Below are positions 1-6,093 of a stretch of 7,474 nt of DNA, in pieces (position 1 is the first letter of the stretch; each line of letters starts with the position of its first letter). The notes under the pieces were generated by a model. It was not told the origin of the DNA. It did no database searches and saw nothing but the letters and a program-made list of their open reading frames with translations. The position numbers were made by a program, and so were the translations under genes. The stretch comes from Nostoc cf. edaphicum LEGE 07299 (lineage in GTDB: Bacteria > Cyanobacteriota > Cyanobacteriia > Cyanobacteriales > Nostocaceae), in contig NZ_JADEXF010000140.1 in assembly GCF_015207245.1 (NCBI RefSeq), positions 1-7,474 on the forward strand, in the 5' to 3' direction.

Positions 1-1640
1 CCTTCTTGCACAATTAAGGTCGGGTCGGTCAAAATCTTGGCATTGCCATTTGTAACCTGAGCTTGCAAACTAGCAAGAAGACGCTTAGGGAACTGGTATG
101 GCGATGTAAGAGTGCTAGCAAGATTATTGATGATCGGTGTACTAGCCAAGCTGTTTGCTGCTTCAGCCCTACTGGCCGGTCTAGAACCGCCAAAATTCAG
201 AGATGCAGCACCACCTTCACTAGTAAAGAAGTTATTACCAACCCCAAAGGAAAAGCTAGTGTTGAAATCATTGGCTGCCAAGAGGTTAACGTCGATAATC
301 CTAACGTTTACTGCTACTTGACGGCGGCGGATATCAAGCGAAGAGATTTGAGCTATTGCAATATCAATTAACTTGGGAGGGCCAATCAAGGTAATGGAAT
401 TCGTGCGTTCGTCTCCTAACGCCTGTAACCCTCTGAGTAAAGGCGTTGAGTCTTTAAACTCAGCGCGTCGAGTTTGAACACTGCTTTCTGTAGAGGAGCT
501 ACTTTCACTTTGTCGTGAGCCTCCCTCTCCAGGCTCACCCACAGTGCTAGTCTTAGTAGTAGTAATCAGCCGTTCCTGTATGACGGCACTTTCTGCCCCC
601 AAACCAACCAAATAGCTTAATGCACTTGACGCTGTTACTTGATTAAGTCGTATACTACGCATCATCATGTCACGTGTTGCATTAGGTAGTTTAGCCCCAA
701 CAAAAATTGTACGACCACTACGGTTAGCTTCTAAACCGCTGAGGCGCAAAACGTAGTTAAATACATCTTGCACTGGCTCATTTTCTATATCTAAAGAAAT
801 AGTTTGAGAAACTGCTGCTACATTAGCACCGCCACCTGGTTGACCTCCACCAGCTTGCTCACCTCCCACGTAAGCCAAGTTCAAACCAGCAGCACGGGCA
901 AGCAATGATAAAACCTCACGTACTGGGGCATCTCGCAATACTAGACGAGGTACACGTTCCTGAGTTGCTAAGTCAACAGTGCTAGGAGAAGCATCGGTAG
1001 CCGAAATAGCAATATCTCCCACTGGTGGGGCGACGGCTCTAGGTAAGAAAGGTGGAGCCTGACTCAGAGGTTGACCTGGCCCAGCAGCTTGTGCAGGTTG
1101 TCCGTCAATGGTGACTTCCGGGTTAGGAACGAGAACACCTGGCTTTTGACCAGGTTGGGCTGGGGCTGGAGTCGTAACAGGTGGTGCTGTGGATGTGGGG
1201 GCTGTTGGCGTTGGCGCTGATGCTGTAGTGCCTGTGGATGGGCTAAAGCTGAGTGTAATCCCATTTTGCGATCGCACCACTGGTTGACTGCCAGGTGCAT
1301 CGTTGCTGCCAGTTACCGTCACCCGAACACTATTAGCATCAAGCTGATTAACCTCGACAGATGCAATTCCTGGTGCTGGGTTATCTTGACGAAAACTATT
1401 ACCTTGTGGTAATCGTAATTGAGTGTTGATAACATCAGCGACTAAAGCCTTGCCTCTTTTTGTAGTGAAAACTTGAGGGCGTGACCCAGAAGAAGTTTTC
1501 AAAGCAACGCTAATTCCACCATTAACGGGATTTAACTTGACATCAGTTACTTGACTAATTTGTGCCCAAACTGGTTGAGCCGCCAAAAATACAGAAGCGG
1601 CAGTACCTAAAATAAAACTATTACCGTGAAGCTGTTTCAC
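1..1640 (-). CDS. pilQ: PilQ, type IV pilus outer-membrane secretin (3' end of gene outside window)
   Basis: PilQ forms the multimeric outer-membrane channel through which the type IV pilus passes. The reading frame is open from a GTG at 1640 to the window edge, giving 546 codons. Seen in order: a signal peptide (about residues 1-26, ending VWA before Gln27); an AMIN-like peptidoglycan-binding domain (about 28-127); a Pro/Thr/Ala-rich linker (about 131-190); a secretin short N-terminal domain (about 228-320, with VLRDAPVREVLSLLARAAGL); an N1-type secretin repeat (from about 323) interrupted by a Ser/Gly-rich loop (about 366-392); and the start of the secretin core (VNVRIIDVNLLAANDF near 444, then KILTDPTLIVQEG at the edge). 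By family length roughly 200 C-terminal residues, the barrel, are missing. The GTG start is favoured because an in-frame TGA lies two codons upstream and a GAGG at 1649-1652 sits 8 bases before it. It is last in the pilMNOQ order, after a 278-base gap. Confidence 0.95.
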   Translation of the reverse strand, partial: MKQLHGNSFILGTAASVFLAAQPVWAQISQVTDVKLNPVNGGISVALKTSSGSRPQVFTTKRGKALVADVINTQLRLPQGNSFRQDNPAPGIASVEVNQLDANSVRVTVTGSNDAPGSQPVVRSQNGITLSFSPSTGTTASAPTPTAPTSTAPPVTTPAPAQPGQKPGVLVPNPEVTIDGQPAQAAGPGQPLSQAPPFLPRAVAPPVGDIAISATDASPSTVDLATQERVPRLVLRDAPVREVLSLLARAAGLNLAYVGGEQAGGGQPGGGANVAAVSQTISLDIENEPVQDVFNYVLRLSGLEANRSGRTIFVGAKLPNATRDMMMRSIRLNQVTASSALSYLVGLGAESAVIQERLITTTKTSTVGEPGEGGSRQSESSSSTESSVQTRRAEFKDSTPLLRGLQALGDERTNSITLIGPPKLIDIAIAQISSLDIRRRQVAVNVRIIDVNLLAANDFNTSFSFGVGNNFFTSEGGAASLNFGGSRPASRAEAANSLASTPIINNLASTLTSPYQFPKRLLASLQAQVTNGNAKILTDPTLIVQE

Positions 1641-1648
1641 AGTTCATT

Positions 1649-1652
1649 CCTC
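1649..1652 (-). promoter_or_regulatory. pilQ ribosome binding site that decides the GTG start
   Basis: GAGG on the minus strand is followed by 8 bases and then GTG at 1640. An ATG at 1647 lies only 1 base from the same GAGG and opens a different frame that stops after eight codons, so the GTG is the better start. Confidence 0.6.
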
Positions 1653-1717
1653 ACCTTATAAAACCCTGTTTACATACAATTTTGAGTAGGCGACTAGAAA
1701 CCGCACGCCAATTGCTT

Positions 1718-1732
1718 ATGGGGAAACCCCAT
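1718..1732. repeat. Perfect inverted repeat in pilO-pilQ gap
   Basis: ATGGGG and CCCCAT form a perfect 6-base-pair stem around an AAA loop. A competing outer pairing, CCAAT (1708-1712) with ATTGG (1731-1735), shares bases with it. There is no U-tract on either side, so it is not a typical intrinsic terminator. Confidence 0.6.
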
Positions 1733-1741
1733 TGGTGCTAG

Positions 1742-1760
1742 CTTCTTCCTGTGGGAGAAG
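1742..1760. repeat. Eight-base-pair stem-loop in pilO-pilQ gap
   Basis: CTTCTTCC pairs with GGGAGAAG around a TGT loop. One of the eight pairs is a G-T wobble when read on the plus strand, and becomes an A-C mismatch in the pilMNOQ (minus-strand) RNA. Confidence 0.55.
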
Positions 1761-1830
1761 ACCGCGCTTTGACTACACGAGACTTTACCCACCTACCCTG
1801 CGGGAACGTCAACGGCGAACGTGAGTTTCA

Positions 1831-1867
1831 AAACCCTCAATTTTTCCTTAGTCTGCGGAAAGGGTTT
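1831..1867. repeat. Two-part stem-loop just downstream of pilO
   Basis: AAACCC (1831-1836) pairs with GGGTTT (1862-1867), and inside it TTTCC (1843-1847) pairs with GGAAA (1857-1861), giving 11 base pairs with a 6-base bulge on one side and a 9-base loop. In the pilMNOQ RNA it lies about 50 bases after the pilO stop. It has no clear following U-tract, so an RNA-stability or processing element is as likely as a terminator. Confidence 0.5.
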
Positions 1868-1918
1868 GTCTACGCTTGTGTAGCCGCGAATTCTATATTC
1901 GTCCCAGCTCTAATTTGA

Positions 1919-2683
1919 CTACTTTTTTGGAGCAGCTTTCGCTGCTGCGGCTATTTCTTCTGGACTAAGTGGCATCAATACCTGTAACTGGAATGATGTA
2001 TTAATCGCTGCTGGGCCTACCTGCATCGGCGTTCTGTCTAATGGGGATCTTGACTCTACTGGAGCCAAAGTTGCTTGATAATCTTTAACTATTAACAAAG
2101 GCTGTAACCGCTCAATGTTACGAATTATCGATTGTGTTTGTTCATAAGTTGCAGTAATCTCGGCATTGATACTACTGCGTTGCAGCTTGCCGTCAACCAG
2201 TAGTCCTAGACTGCCATCGGTAATCGGTTCTGGTTTTTGGGAAATTGGCACAAATTTCTTCAGTTTGGCTCTGACTGCATTAATAGAAGTTGGAGTATTG
2301 CCAGACTCAACTAAGCGGTTCAAATCCAATAGCAATGTATCTAAGGTTTTTTGGTTAGCAAATAAACTTAAAACCTGAACTTTTTGCTGCTTTGCCTGTG
2401 CTAGTTCGTCTTTAACTTTGTCAATCTGTTTGATATTGGCTTTTTTTTGCTCAATTTGTGCTTGCAGTTCAGTGCTTTTGGCTTGCTGCTGCTGATAGCT
2501 TTCCCAAGCTGGCATCAGCAGGTTTAACACTATATAACCTGCTCCCGCTAAACCAGCTACCCCCACCAAGATCCCAATAATTTTTGGTGTGAAAGCAATA
2601 CCAAATACCACAGGTGAGGCTGGCGTTGCCTGATCGAATTCCCCACCTTGTTCGGCAAAATTTAAATCATCACTCAGCGTCAT
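1919..2683 (-). CDS. pilO: PilO, type IV pilus inner-membrane alignment protein
   Basis: PilO pairs with PilN in the inner membrane and links the cytoplasmic PilM to the periplasmic side of PilQ. The 254-residue product shows the family architecture: a short cytoplasmic N-terminus (about 1-30), one membrane helix (about 35-57), a Gln/Lys-rich coiled coil (about 60-105, starting near ESYQQQQAKSTELQAQIEQK), a periplasmic ferredoxin-like domain (about 110-245), and a charged Ala/Lys tail ending in AAPKK. The ATG start overlaps the pilN stop by 4 bases (ATGA), which implies translational coupling, and an AGGAG at 2694-2698 lies 10 bases upstream. PilO proteins diverge strongly in sequence, so the call rests on architecture plus the PilM-PilN context. 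No pilP follows it. Confidence 0.9.
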   Translation of the reverse strand: MTLSDDLNFAEQGGEFDQATPASPVVFGIAFTPKIIGILVGVAGLAGAGYIVLNLLMPAWESYQQQQAKSTELQAQIEQKKANIKQIDKVKDELAQAKQQKVQVLSLFANQKTLDTLLLDLNRLVESGNTPTSINAVRAKLKKFVPISQKPEPITDGSLGLLVDGKLQRSSINAEITATYEQTQSIIRNIERLQPLLIVKDYQATLAPVESRSPLDRTPMQVGPAAINTSFQLQVLMPLSPEEIAAAAKAAPKK

Positions 2684-3456
2684 TTTGAAATGACTCCTGT
2701 TTGTTGCATATTACGAATTCGAGTTACTAACCCCACTGTGCCTTTTTTTTCTAACTCTCGAATTAATTCCGACGCTGGAACGTCGTTCATGCTCGATTGA
2801 ATAGTGTATTTAACTACTTGAGGTGGCTTAATAATTACATCAGTAGAAGATTGGCTCGCACTTGCTGTTAAGGGAGCCTCTACTAACGTTGCTGTCAGAA
2901 TTCTGGTTTCTGTGGACTTTAAAAACTGAGACTGTTGTAAACTCAATAAGGAATCATTGACATCATTAAAAGAACGAGCCAATCCGTTAATTTCTAATCC
3001 CCCTGCGGGATTATTTGGTGGCTGACCTGCCACTACCGCAATAGGTGGGATTTGCTTGATATTCTCGATTTGCACTGCGCTTGGGATGCGATCGCGCAAA
3101 TCTTGTAGCATGGCTGACCAAGGACGAATCTGGTCAAATACAGTTACTAAAGCTTGAGTTTCTCCTTTAACTGCATTTGTCTCGGCTTTGATTTTGTTCA
3201 GATTTCCTATTTCTGTATCTAATCTCTTGCTTTCTTGATCTAGTTGTGCAATTTGACCATCTAATTCAACAATCTTCCCTTGTAACAACCACCAACCAAC
3301 TCCCAATAAAGCTGGAAGACCTACACCTACTGCAACTCCCACATAGAGTAGTGTTAAATCCCCTGTAGGAAATTTGAGGGTTATTCCTCCCTTTCTCTCA
3401 GGCTTTTTCTGGTACGCTGGGCGGTCTTTAAGAAAGTTAACATCTAGGCTGTACAT
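2680..3456 (-). CDS. pilN: PilN, type IV pilus inner-membrane alignment protein
   Basis: PilN anchors PilM to the inner membrane and forms heterodimers with PilO. The 258-residue product begins MYSLDVNFLKDR, whose VNFLKDR segment occupies the place of the conserved N-terminal PilM-docking motif (INLLPxR-like in well-studied bacteria). Then come a basic cytoplasmic stretch (about 16-30), one membrane helix (about 34-58, rich in Val, Gly and Leu with a WW pair), a periplasmic coiled coil (about 60-105) and a fimbrial-assembly (PilN) domain to the end. The start lies 4 bases after the pilM stop and has a strong ribosome binding site. Its end overlaps pilO by 4 bases. Length and layout are normal for the family. 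Confidence 0.93.
   Translation of the reverse strand: MYSLDVNFLKDRPAYQKKPERKGGITLKFPTGDLTLLYVGVAVGVGLPALLGVGWWLLQGKIVELDGQIAQLDQESKRLDTEIGNLNKIKAETNAVKGETQALVTVFDQIRPWSAMLQDLRDRIPSAVQIENIKQIPPIAVVAGQPPNNPAGGLEINGLARSFNDVNDSLLSLQQSQFLKSTETRILTATLVEAPLTASASQSSTDVIIKPPQVVKYTIQSSMNDVPASELIRELEKKGTVGLVTRIRNMQQTGVISK
2694..2698 (-). promoter_or_regulatory. pilO ribosome binding site inside pilN
   Basis: AGGAG on the minus strand, 10 bases before the pilO ATG and within the last codons of pilN. It supports the 4-base-overlap start. Confidence 0.6.
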
Positions 3457-3460
3457 TTGA

Positions 3461-4567
3461 TTACACCTCCCGCATTCCTAGACCGAGTACGATCGCCAAA
3501 CCAGAGCGTTGTACCTGTGGATATTTATCAGTGTCTACTTCCAAAGACAAAGACCCAATTGGATCTATTTGGGTAGTTGGCAAACTCAATCGTTGGGTAA
3601 AAAATTCATCTAGCTGTTGAAGTCCACCTCCTGGTCCAGCTAATAAAATCTGCGCTACCTCCAAATTTTCACTTTGATTTAGGTAAAAATCGATGGAACG
3701 GCGCAGTTCATCCGTTAGTTCTCCCAAGACTCTCAATATGGCAGCCATACCAGGATCGAGTTCGGTAACGCCAGTTTTCCCGCCGTCTATGGGAGTTGCA
3801 GGAATAACCATTCCGTGTAACATCTCCATATTTCGTGATGTAGGTAAGCTCATTGCCCTTGCTAAGGCAGTTTGCATTTGATAAGTCCCGATTGGGACTG
3901 TGCGCGAAAATTGCGGTACTCCGTTAACGATGATGGCGATTTCTGTACTGTCGAACTCGATATCAACTAGTACTGCTGCTTCTTGCGGCCCAAATTGTCG
4001 TAGTTGTTCGCGAATAGTCCGAATTAGAGCAAAACTGTTAATTTCTAAAACATCAATTTGTAATCCTGCCTGCTCGAATGTACTTATATACGTATCCGTT
4101 ATCTCCTTGCGGGTGGCTACTAAGAGTACGTGTACTTTTTCAATGCCATCTTCATCTACAAAATACCCAAGTTTCTGATAATCTACATCAGCCTCTTCAC
4201 GAGGATAGGGTAAATACAAACCTGCTTCATGGTTCAGCACCATTTCTCGCAGTTCTTTATCATCTAACTCTGCTGGCACTGGTATAATCCGAACGATAGA
4301 ATCTCGTCCTGGTACACCAGTAGCAACATGAGAAGTTTTGATTTTGCTCTCAGCTAGCGCCTGCTGAATTAATTGCGCCATTGCTGGCGGGTCGTTGATT
4401 TGACCATCGGTGACTATCCCTTCTGGAACTGCTACCGATGTATAGATTTCTAGCTTCAAGCCTTGACCCTGCTTGCGTAGCTGAACAACATTCACCCGTT
4501 CAGGAGCAAGTTCAATGCCTACCCCTTTTTTCGATTTGCCAAACAGACTATTGAAGCTTTTTACCAC
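3461..4567 (-). CDS. pilM: PilM, actin-like ATP-binding type IV pilus assembly protein
   Basis: PilM is the cytoplasmic, FtsA-like member of the type IV pilus alignment complex and binds the PilN N-terminus. The 368-residue product shows an actin-type fold signature: a phosphate-1 region near residues 15-30 (GVGIELAPERVNVVQL), the PilM block around 81-97 (VATGVPGRDSIVRIIPV), a phosphate-2 region at 198-212 (AVLVDIEFDSTEIAI), and an adenosine motif at 308-316 (LLAGPGGGL). In phosphate-2 the usual Asp-x-Gly is Asp-Ile-Glu (Glu204), which is worth noting. The start is GTG at 4567; an in-frame TAG lies seven codons upstream with no ATG between. No good ribosome binding site is visible. It is the first gene of pilMNOQ. 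Confidence 0.94.
   Translation of the reverse strand: MVKSFNSLFGKSKKGVGIELAPERVNVVQLRKQGQGLKLEIYTSVAVPEGIVTDGQINDPPAMAQLIQQALAESKIKTSHVATGVPGRDSIVRIIPVPAELDDKELREMVLNHEAGLYLPYPREEADVDYQKLGYFVDEDGIEKVHVLLVATRKEITDTYISTFEQAGLQIDVLEINSFALIRTIREQLRQFGPQEAAVLVDIEFDSTEIAIIVNGVPQFSRTVPIGTYQMQTALARAMSLPTSRNMEMLHGMVIPATPIDGGKTGVTELDPGMAAILRVLGELTDELRRSIDFYLNQSENLEVAQILLAGPGGGLQQLDEFFTQRLSLPTTQIDPIGSLSLEVDTDKYPQVQRSGLAIVLGLGMREV
3465..3471 (-). promoter_or_regulatory. pilN ribosome binding site encoded by the end of pilM
   Basis: GGGAGGT on the minus strand lies 8 bases before the pilN ATG. It is formed by the codons for the last residues of PilM (Arg-Glu-Val), so translation of the two genes is probably coupled. 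Confidence 0.7.
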
Positions 4568-4614
4568 AGTTGTGCCCGCTGGACTACTAAATTGAAATAT
4601 TTAAATTTGTTGCG

Positions 4615-4642
4615 GTAAAGGCGTTATATATTACGTCTTTAC
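4615..4642. promoter_or_regulatory. 28-base dyad, candidate operator
   Basis: The left half GTAAAGGCGTTATA and the right half TATTACGTCTTTAC are inverted copies matching at 12 of 14 positions. The outermost part gives a 10-base-pair stem (GTAAAGGCGT with ACGTCTTTAC, one G-T wobble). Its right edge overlaps the -35 of the rightward promoter, and its centre is about 43 bases upstream of the expected transcription start, a position used by class II activators as well as by repressors. It does not fit the NtcA consensus GTA-N8-TAC. It also lies 48 bases upstream of pilM and could fold in a pilM leader RNA. Confidence 0.5.
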
Positions 4643-4665
4643 GGGTAATTTATTTAGCCTATAAT
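4638..4665 (+). promoter_or_regulatory. Sigma70-type promoter for the binding-protein gene
   Basis: A perfect -10 box TATAAT lies at 4660-4665. TTTACG at 4638-4643 matches TTGACA at four of six positions with a 16-base spacer. Transcription would start near 4672, leaving a leader of about 50 bases. Confidence 0.6.
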
Positions 4666-4720
4666 CTCAACAATTCTGTCTAAGCTTTTCACACTGATCA
4701 AGCGTAAAAATACTGGGAAA

Positions 4721-6019
4721 ATGATTCAATTGCGAAAATTTAAACAACTTGTTGCTTTTGTACTGCTTGGCTTATTAACCAGTTGGATTGTAAGTTGCAG
4801 TACAGGTAATGTTAATACAAGTACAAAACAAGCTACTTCAGGAGCGGGAACTGTTGAGTTTTGGACAATGCAACTCCAACCTCAATTTACCGACTACTTC
4901 AAAAACCTAATTGCGAATTTTGAATCGCAAAATCCAGGTATAAAGATTAACTGGGTTGATGTACCTTGGGCAGCAATGGAGAACAAAATATTAACAGCCG
5001 TCTCCGCAAAAACGCCACCTGATGTAGTCAACTTAAATCCGGGTTTTGCCTCTCAACTTGCCGGACGAAATGCCTGGTTAAATTTAGATGCGAAAGTCCC
5101 AAATGATGTACGTTCCTCCTATCTGCCGAATATCTGGAAAGCAAGCACGCTTAATGGTAAGAGTTTTGGGATTCCCTGGTATCTCACCACACGGTTAACC
5201 ATTTATAACACTGATTTATTAAAACAGGCAGGTATCAATAAAGTCCCTGCAACCTACGCAGAATTGGCACAAGCCGCGCAACAAATTAAAGACAAGACAG
5301 GTAAGTATGCCTTTTTTGTGACTTTCGTACCGCAAGATTCTGGTGAAGTGCTGGAATCTTTTGTACAAATGGGAGTCACCTTAATAGATGCTGAGGGTAA
5401 AGCGGCGTTTAATTCAGCACTAGGTAAAGCTGCGTTTCAGTATTGGGTAGACTTGTATAAAAAAGGTTTGCTTCCTAAAGAGGCTTTAACCCAAGGACAT
5501 CGCCATGCGATCGATTTATACCAATCTGGAGAGACTGCGTTTTTAGCTTCTGGGCCAGAGTTCCTGAAAACGATCGCTAATAATGCCCCAAAAATTGCTC
5601 AAGCTTCGGAAATAGCACCTCAACTCACTGGTGACACAGGTAAGAAAAATGTCGCGGTAATGAATATAGTTATTCCCCGCGATAGCAAACAACCAGATGG
5701 CGCTGTGAAATTTGCTTTATTTGTCACCAATGACGAAAATCAGTTAGCCTTTGCTAAAGCTGCAAATGTTCTACCTTCTACAATCAAAGCATTGTCTGAT
5801 ACTTATTTTAAAGATGTTCCAGCTAATGCTTCAACAGTAGAAAAAGCGCGGGTTATTACTGCTCAACAACTGCAACAAGCAGAAATATTAACCCCAACTT
5901 TGAAGGATTTTAACAAACTGCAAAAAGCAGTTTACGAAAACTTGCAAGCAGCAATGTTAAGCGAGAAAACTGTAGATAAAGCTGTAGAAGATGCAGCGCA
6001 ACAGTGGAATCAGAGGTAA
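4721..6019 (+). CDS. Carbohydrate ABC transporter substrate-binding lipoprotein (family 1)
   Basis: The 432-residue product is a periplasmic, membrane-tethered solute-binding protein of the UgpB/MalE-like family 1, which delivers sugars or sugar derivatives to an ABC importer. It has a lipoprotein signal: basic n-region (LRKFKQ), hydrophobic core (10-24) and lipobox Ile-Val-Ser-Cys with Cys26 as the lipidated residue, followed by a Ser/Thr/Gly linker. The mature part starts with VEFWTM (45-50), typical of the family, and carries the family signature around 155-171 (LTTRLTIYNTDLLKQAG). Length is normal. The ligand cannot be told from sequence. No permease or ATPase gene lies next to it, so its partners must be encoded elsewhere. 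The ATG is preceded by GGGA at only 3 bases, a poor ribosome binding site, but the signal peptide fixes the start. Confidence 0.92.
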   Translation: MIQLRKFKQLVAFVLLGLLTSWIVSCSTGNVNTSTKQATSGAGTVEFWTMQLQPQFTDYFKNLIANFESQNPGIKINWVDVPWAAMENKILTAVSAKTPPDVVNLNPGFASQLAGRNAWLNLDAKVPNDVRSSYLPNIWKASTLNGKSFGIPWYLTTRLTIYNTDLLKQAGINKVPATYAELAQAAQQIKDKTGKYAFFVTFVPQDSGEVLESFVQMGVTLIDAEGKAAFNSALGKAAFQYWVDLYKKGLLPKEALTQGHRHAIDLYQSGETAFLASGPEFLKTIANNAPKIAQASEIAPQLTGDTGKKNVAVMNIVIPRDSKQPDGAVKFALFVTNDENQLAFAKAANVLPSTIKALSDTYFKDVPANASTVEKARVITAQQLQQAEILTPTLKDFNKLQKAVYENLQAAMLSEKTVDKAVEDAAQQWNQR

Positions 6020-6023
6020 ATTT

Positions 6024-6081
6024 GTAATTCGTAATTCGTAATACTTCGGCTACGCTCAGTACAAGTTCGTAATTCGTAATT
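6024..6081. repeat. GTAATTC heptanucleotide tandem repeats around a short element
   Basis: GTAATTC occurs at 6024 and 6031, followed by a partial copy at 6038, and again at 6069 with a partial copy at 6076. Between the two blocks (6043-6068) is an unrelated segment containing ACTTCGGCT (6043-6051) and CGCTCAGT (6053-6060). Short tandemly repeated heptamers are well known in heterocyst-forming cyanobacteria. The block fills nearly the whole gap between the two convergent genes and reaches the folC stop codon (6080-6082). Confidence 0.8.
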
Positions 6082-6093
6082 ATGATTTACGAA
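6073..6093. terminator. Hairpin over the folC stop codon, possible weak convergent terminator
   Basis: TTCGTAA (6073-6079) and TTACGAA (6087-6093) form a perfect 7-base-pair stem with a 7-base loop that contains the folC stop. No T-run follows on either strand, so a role as an intrinsic terminator is doubtful; it may simply come from the repeat. Confidence 0.3.

Larger units (their letters stand above)
1641..1918. other. Structured 278-base gap between pilO and pilQ, no gene seen
   Basis: I find no supportable reading frame here. The gap holds at least three stem-loops (1718-1732, 1742-1760, 1831-1867) and a small CGAAT/ATTCG dyad at 1887-1901. The G+C-rich texture, for example the run CCCTGCGGGAACGTC and the segment GTCTACGCTTGTGTAGCC, resembles dispersed repeats that I recall from Nostoc-type genomes; this is recognition from memory, not a search. 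On the minus strand I found no convincing -35/-10 pair for a pilQ promoter, so co-transcription with pilMNO through a structured spacer is the simplest reading. Confidence 0.6.
4568..4720. promoter_or_regulatory. Divergent control region between pilM and the binding-protein gene
   Basis: This 153-base, A+T-rich gap must carry the start signals of both the pil operon (leftward) and the binding-protein gene (rightward). The rightward promoter is clear (4638-4665). For pilM I see no convincing -35/-10 pair with normal spacing on the minus strand. A 28-base dyad at 4615-4642 lies between them. Confidence 0.6.

Noticed and set aside
63..371. Plus-strand reading frames of 102 and 69 codons at the left edge
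   Set aside because: They lie antisense to pilQ, which has clear secretin motifs in its frame, and they resemble no known protein.
1064..1300. 78-codon minus-strand reading frame rich in His and Gln
   Set aside because: It is an out-of-frame shadow of the Pro/Thr-rich linker of pilQ, which is clearly the coding frame here.
1621..1647. Mini reading frame of eight codons (ATG at 1647) overlapping the pilQ start
   Set aside because: The ATG is only 1 base from the GAGG, too close for efficient initiation, and the GTG at 1640 has ideal spacing. A leader-peptide role cannot be excluded but has no positive support.
3693..4287. Plus-strand reading frames of 62 to 92 codons antisense to pilM
   Set aside because: They are Ser/Cys-rich shadows of the real pilM frame, with no ribosome binding sites or domain features.
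4568..4720. NtcA-type site (GTA-N8-TAC) in the divergent region
   Set aside because: No pair with the right spacing is present; the GTA and TAC triplets at the ends of the dyad are 22 bases apart.
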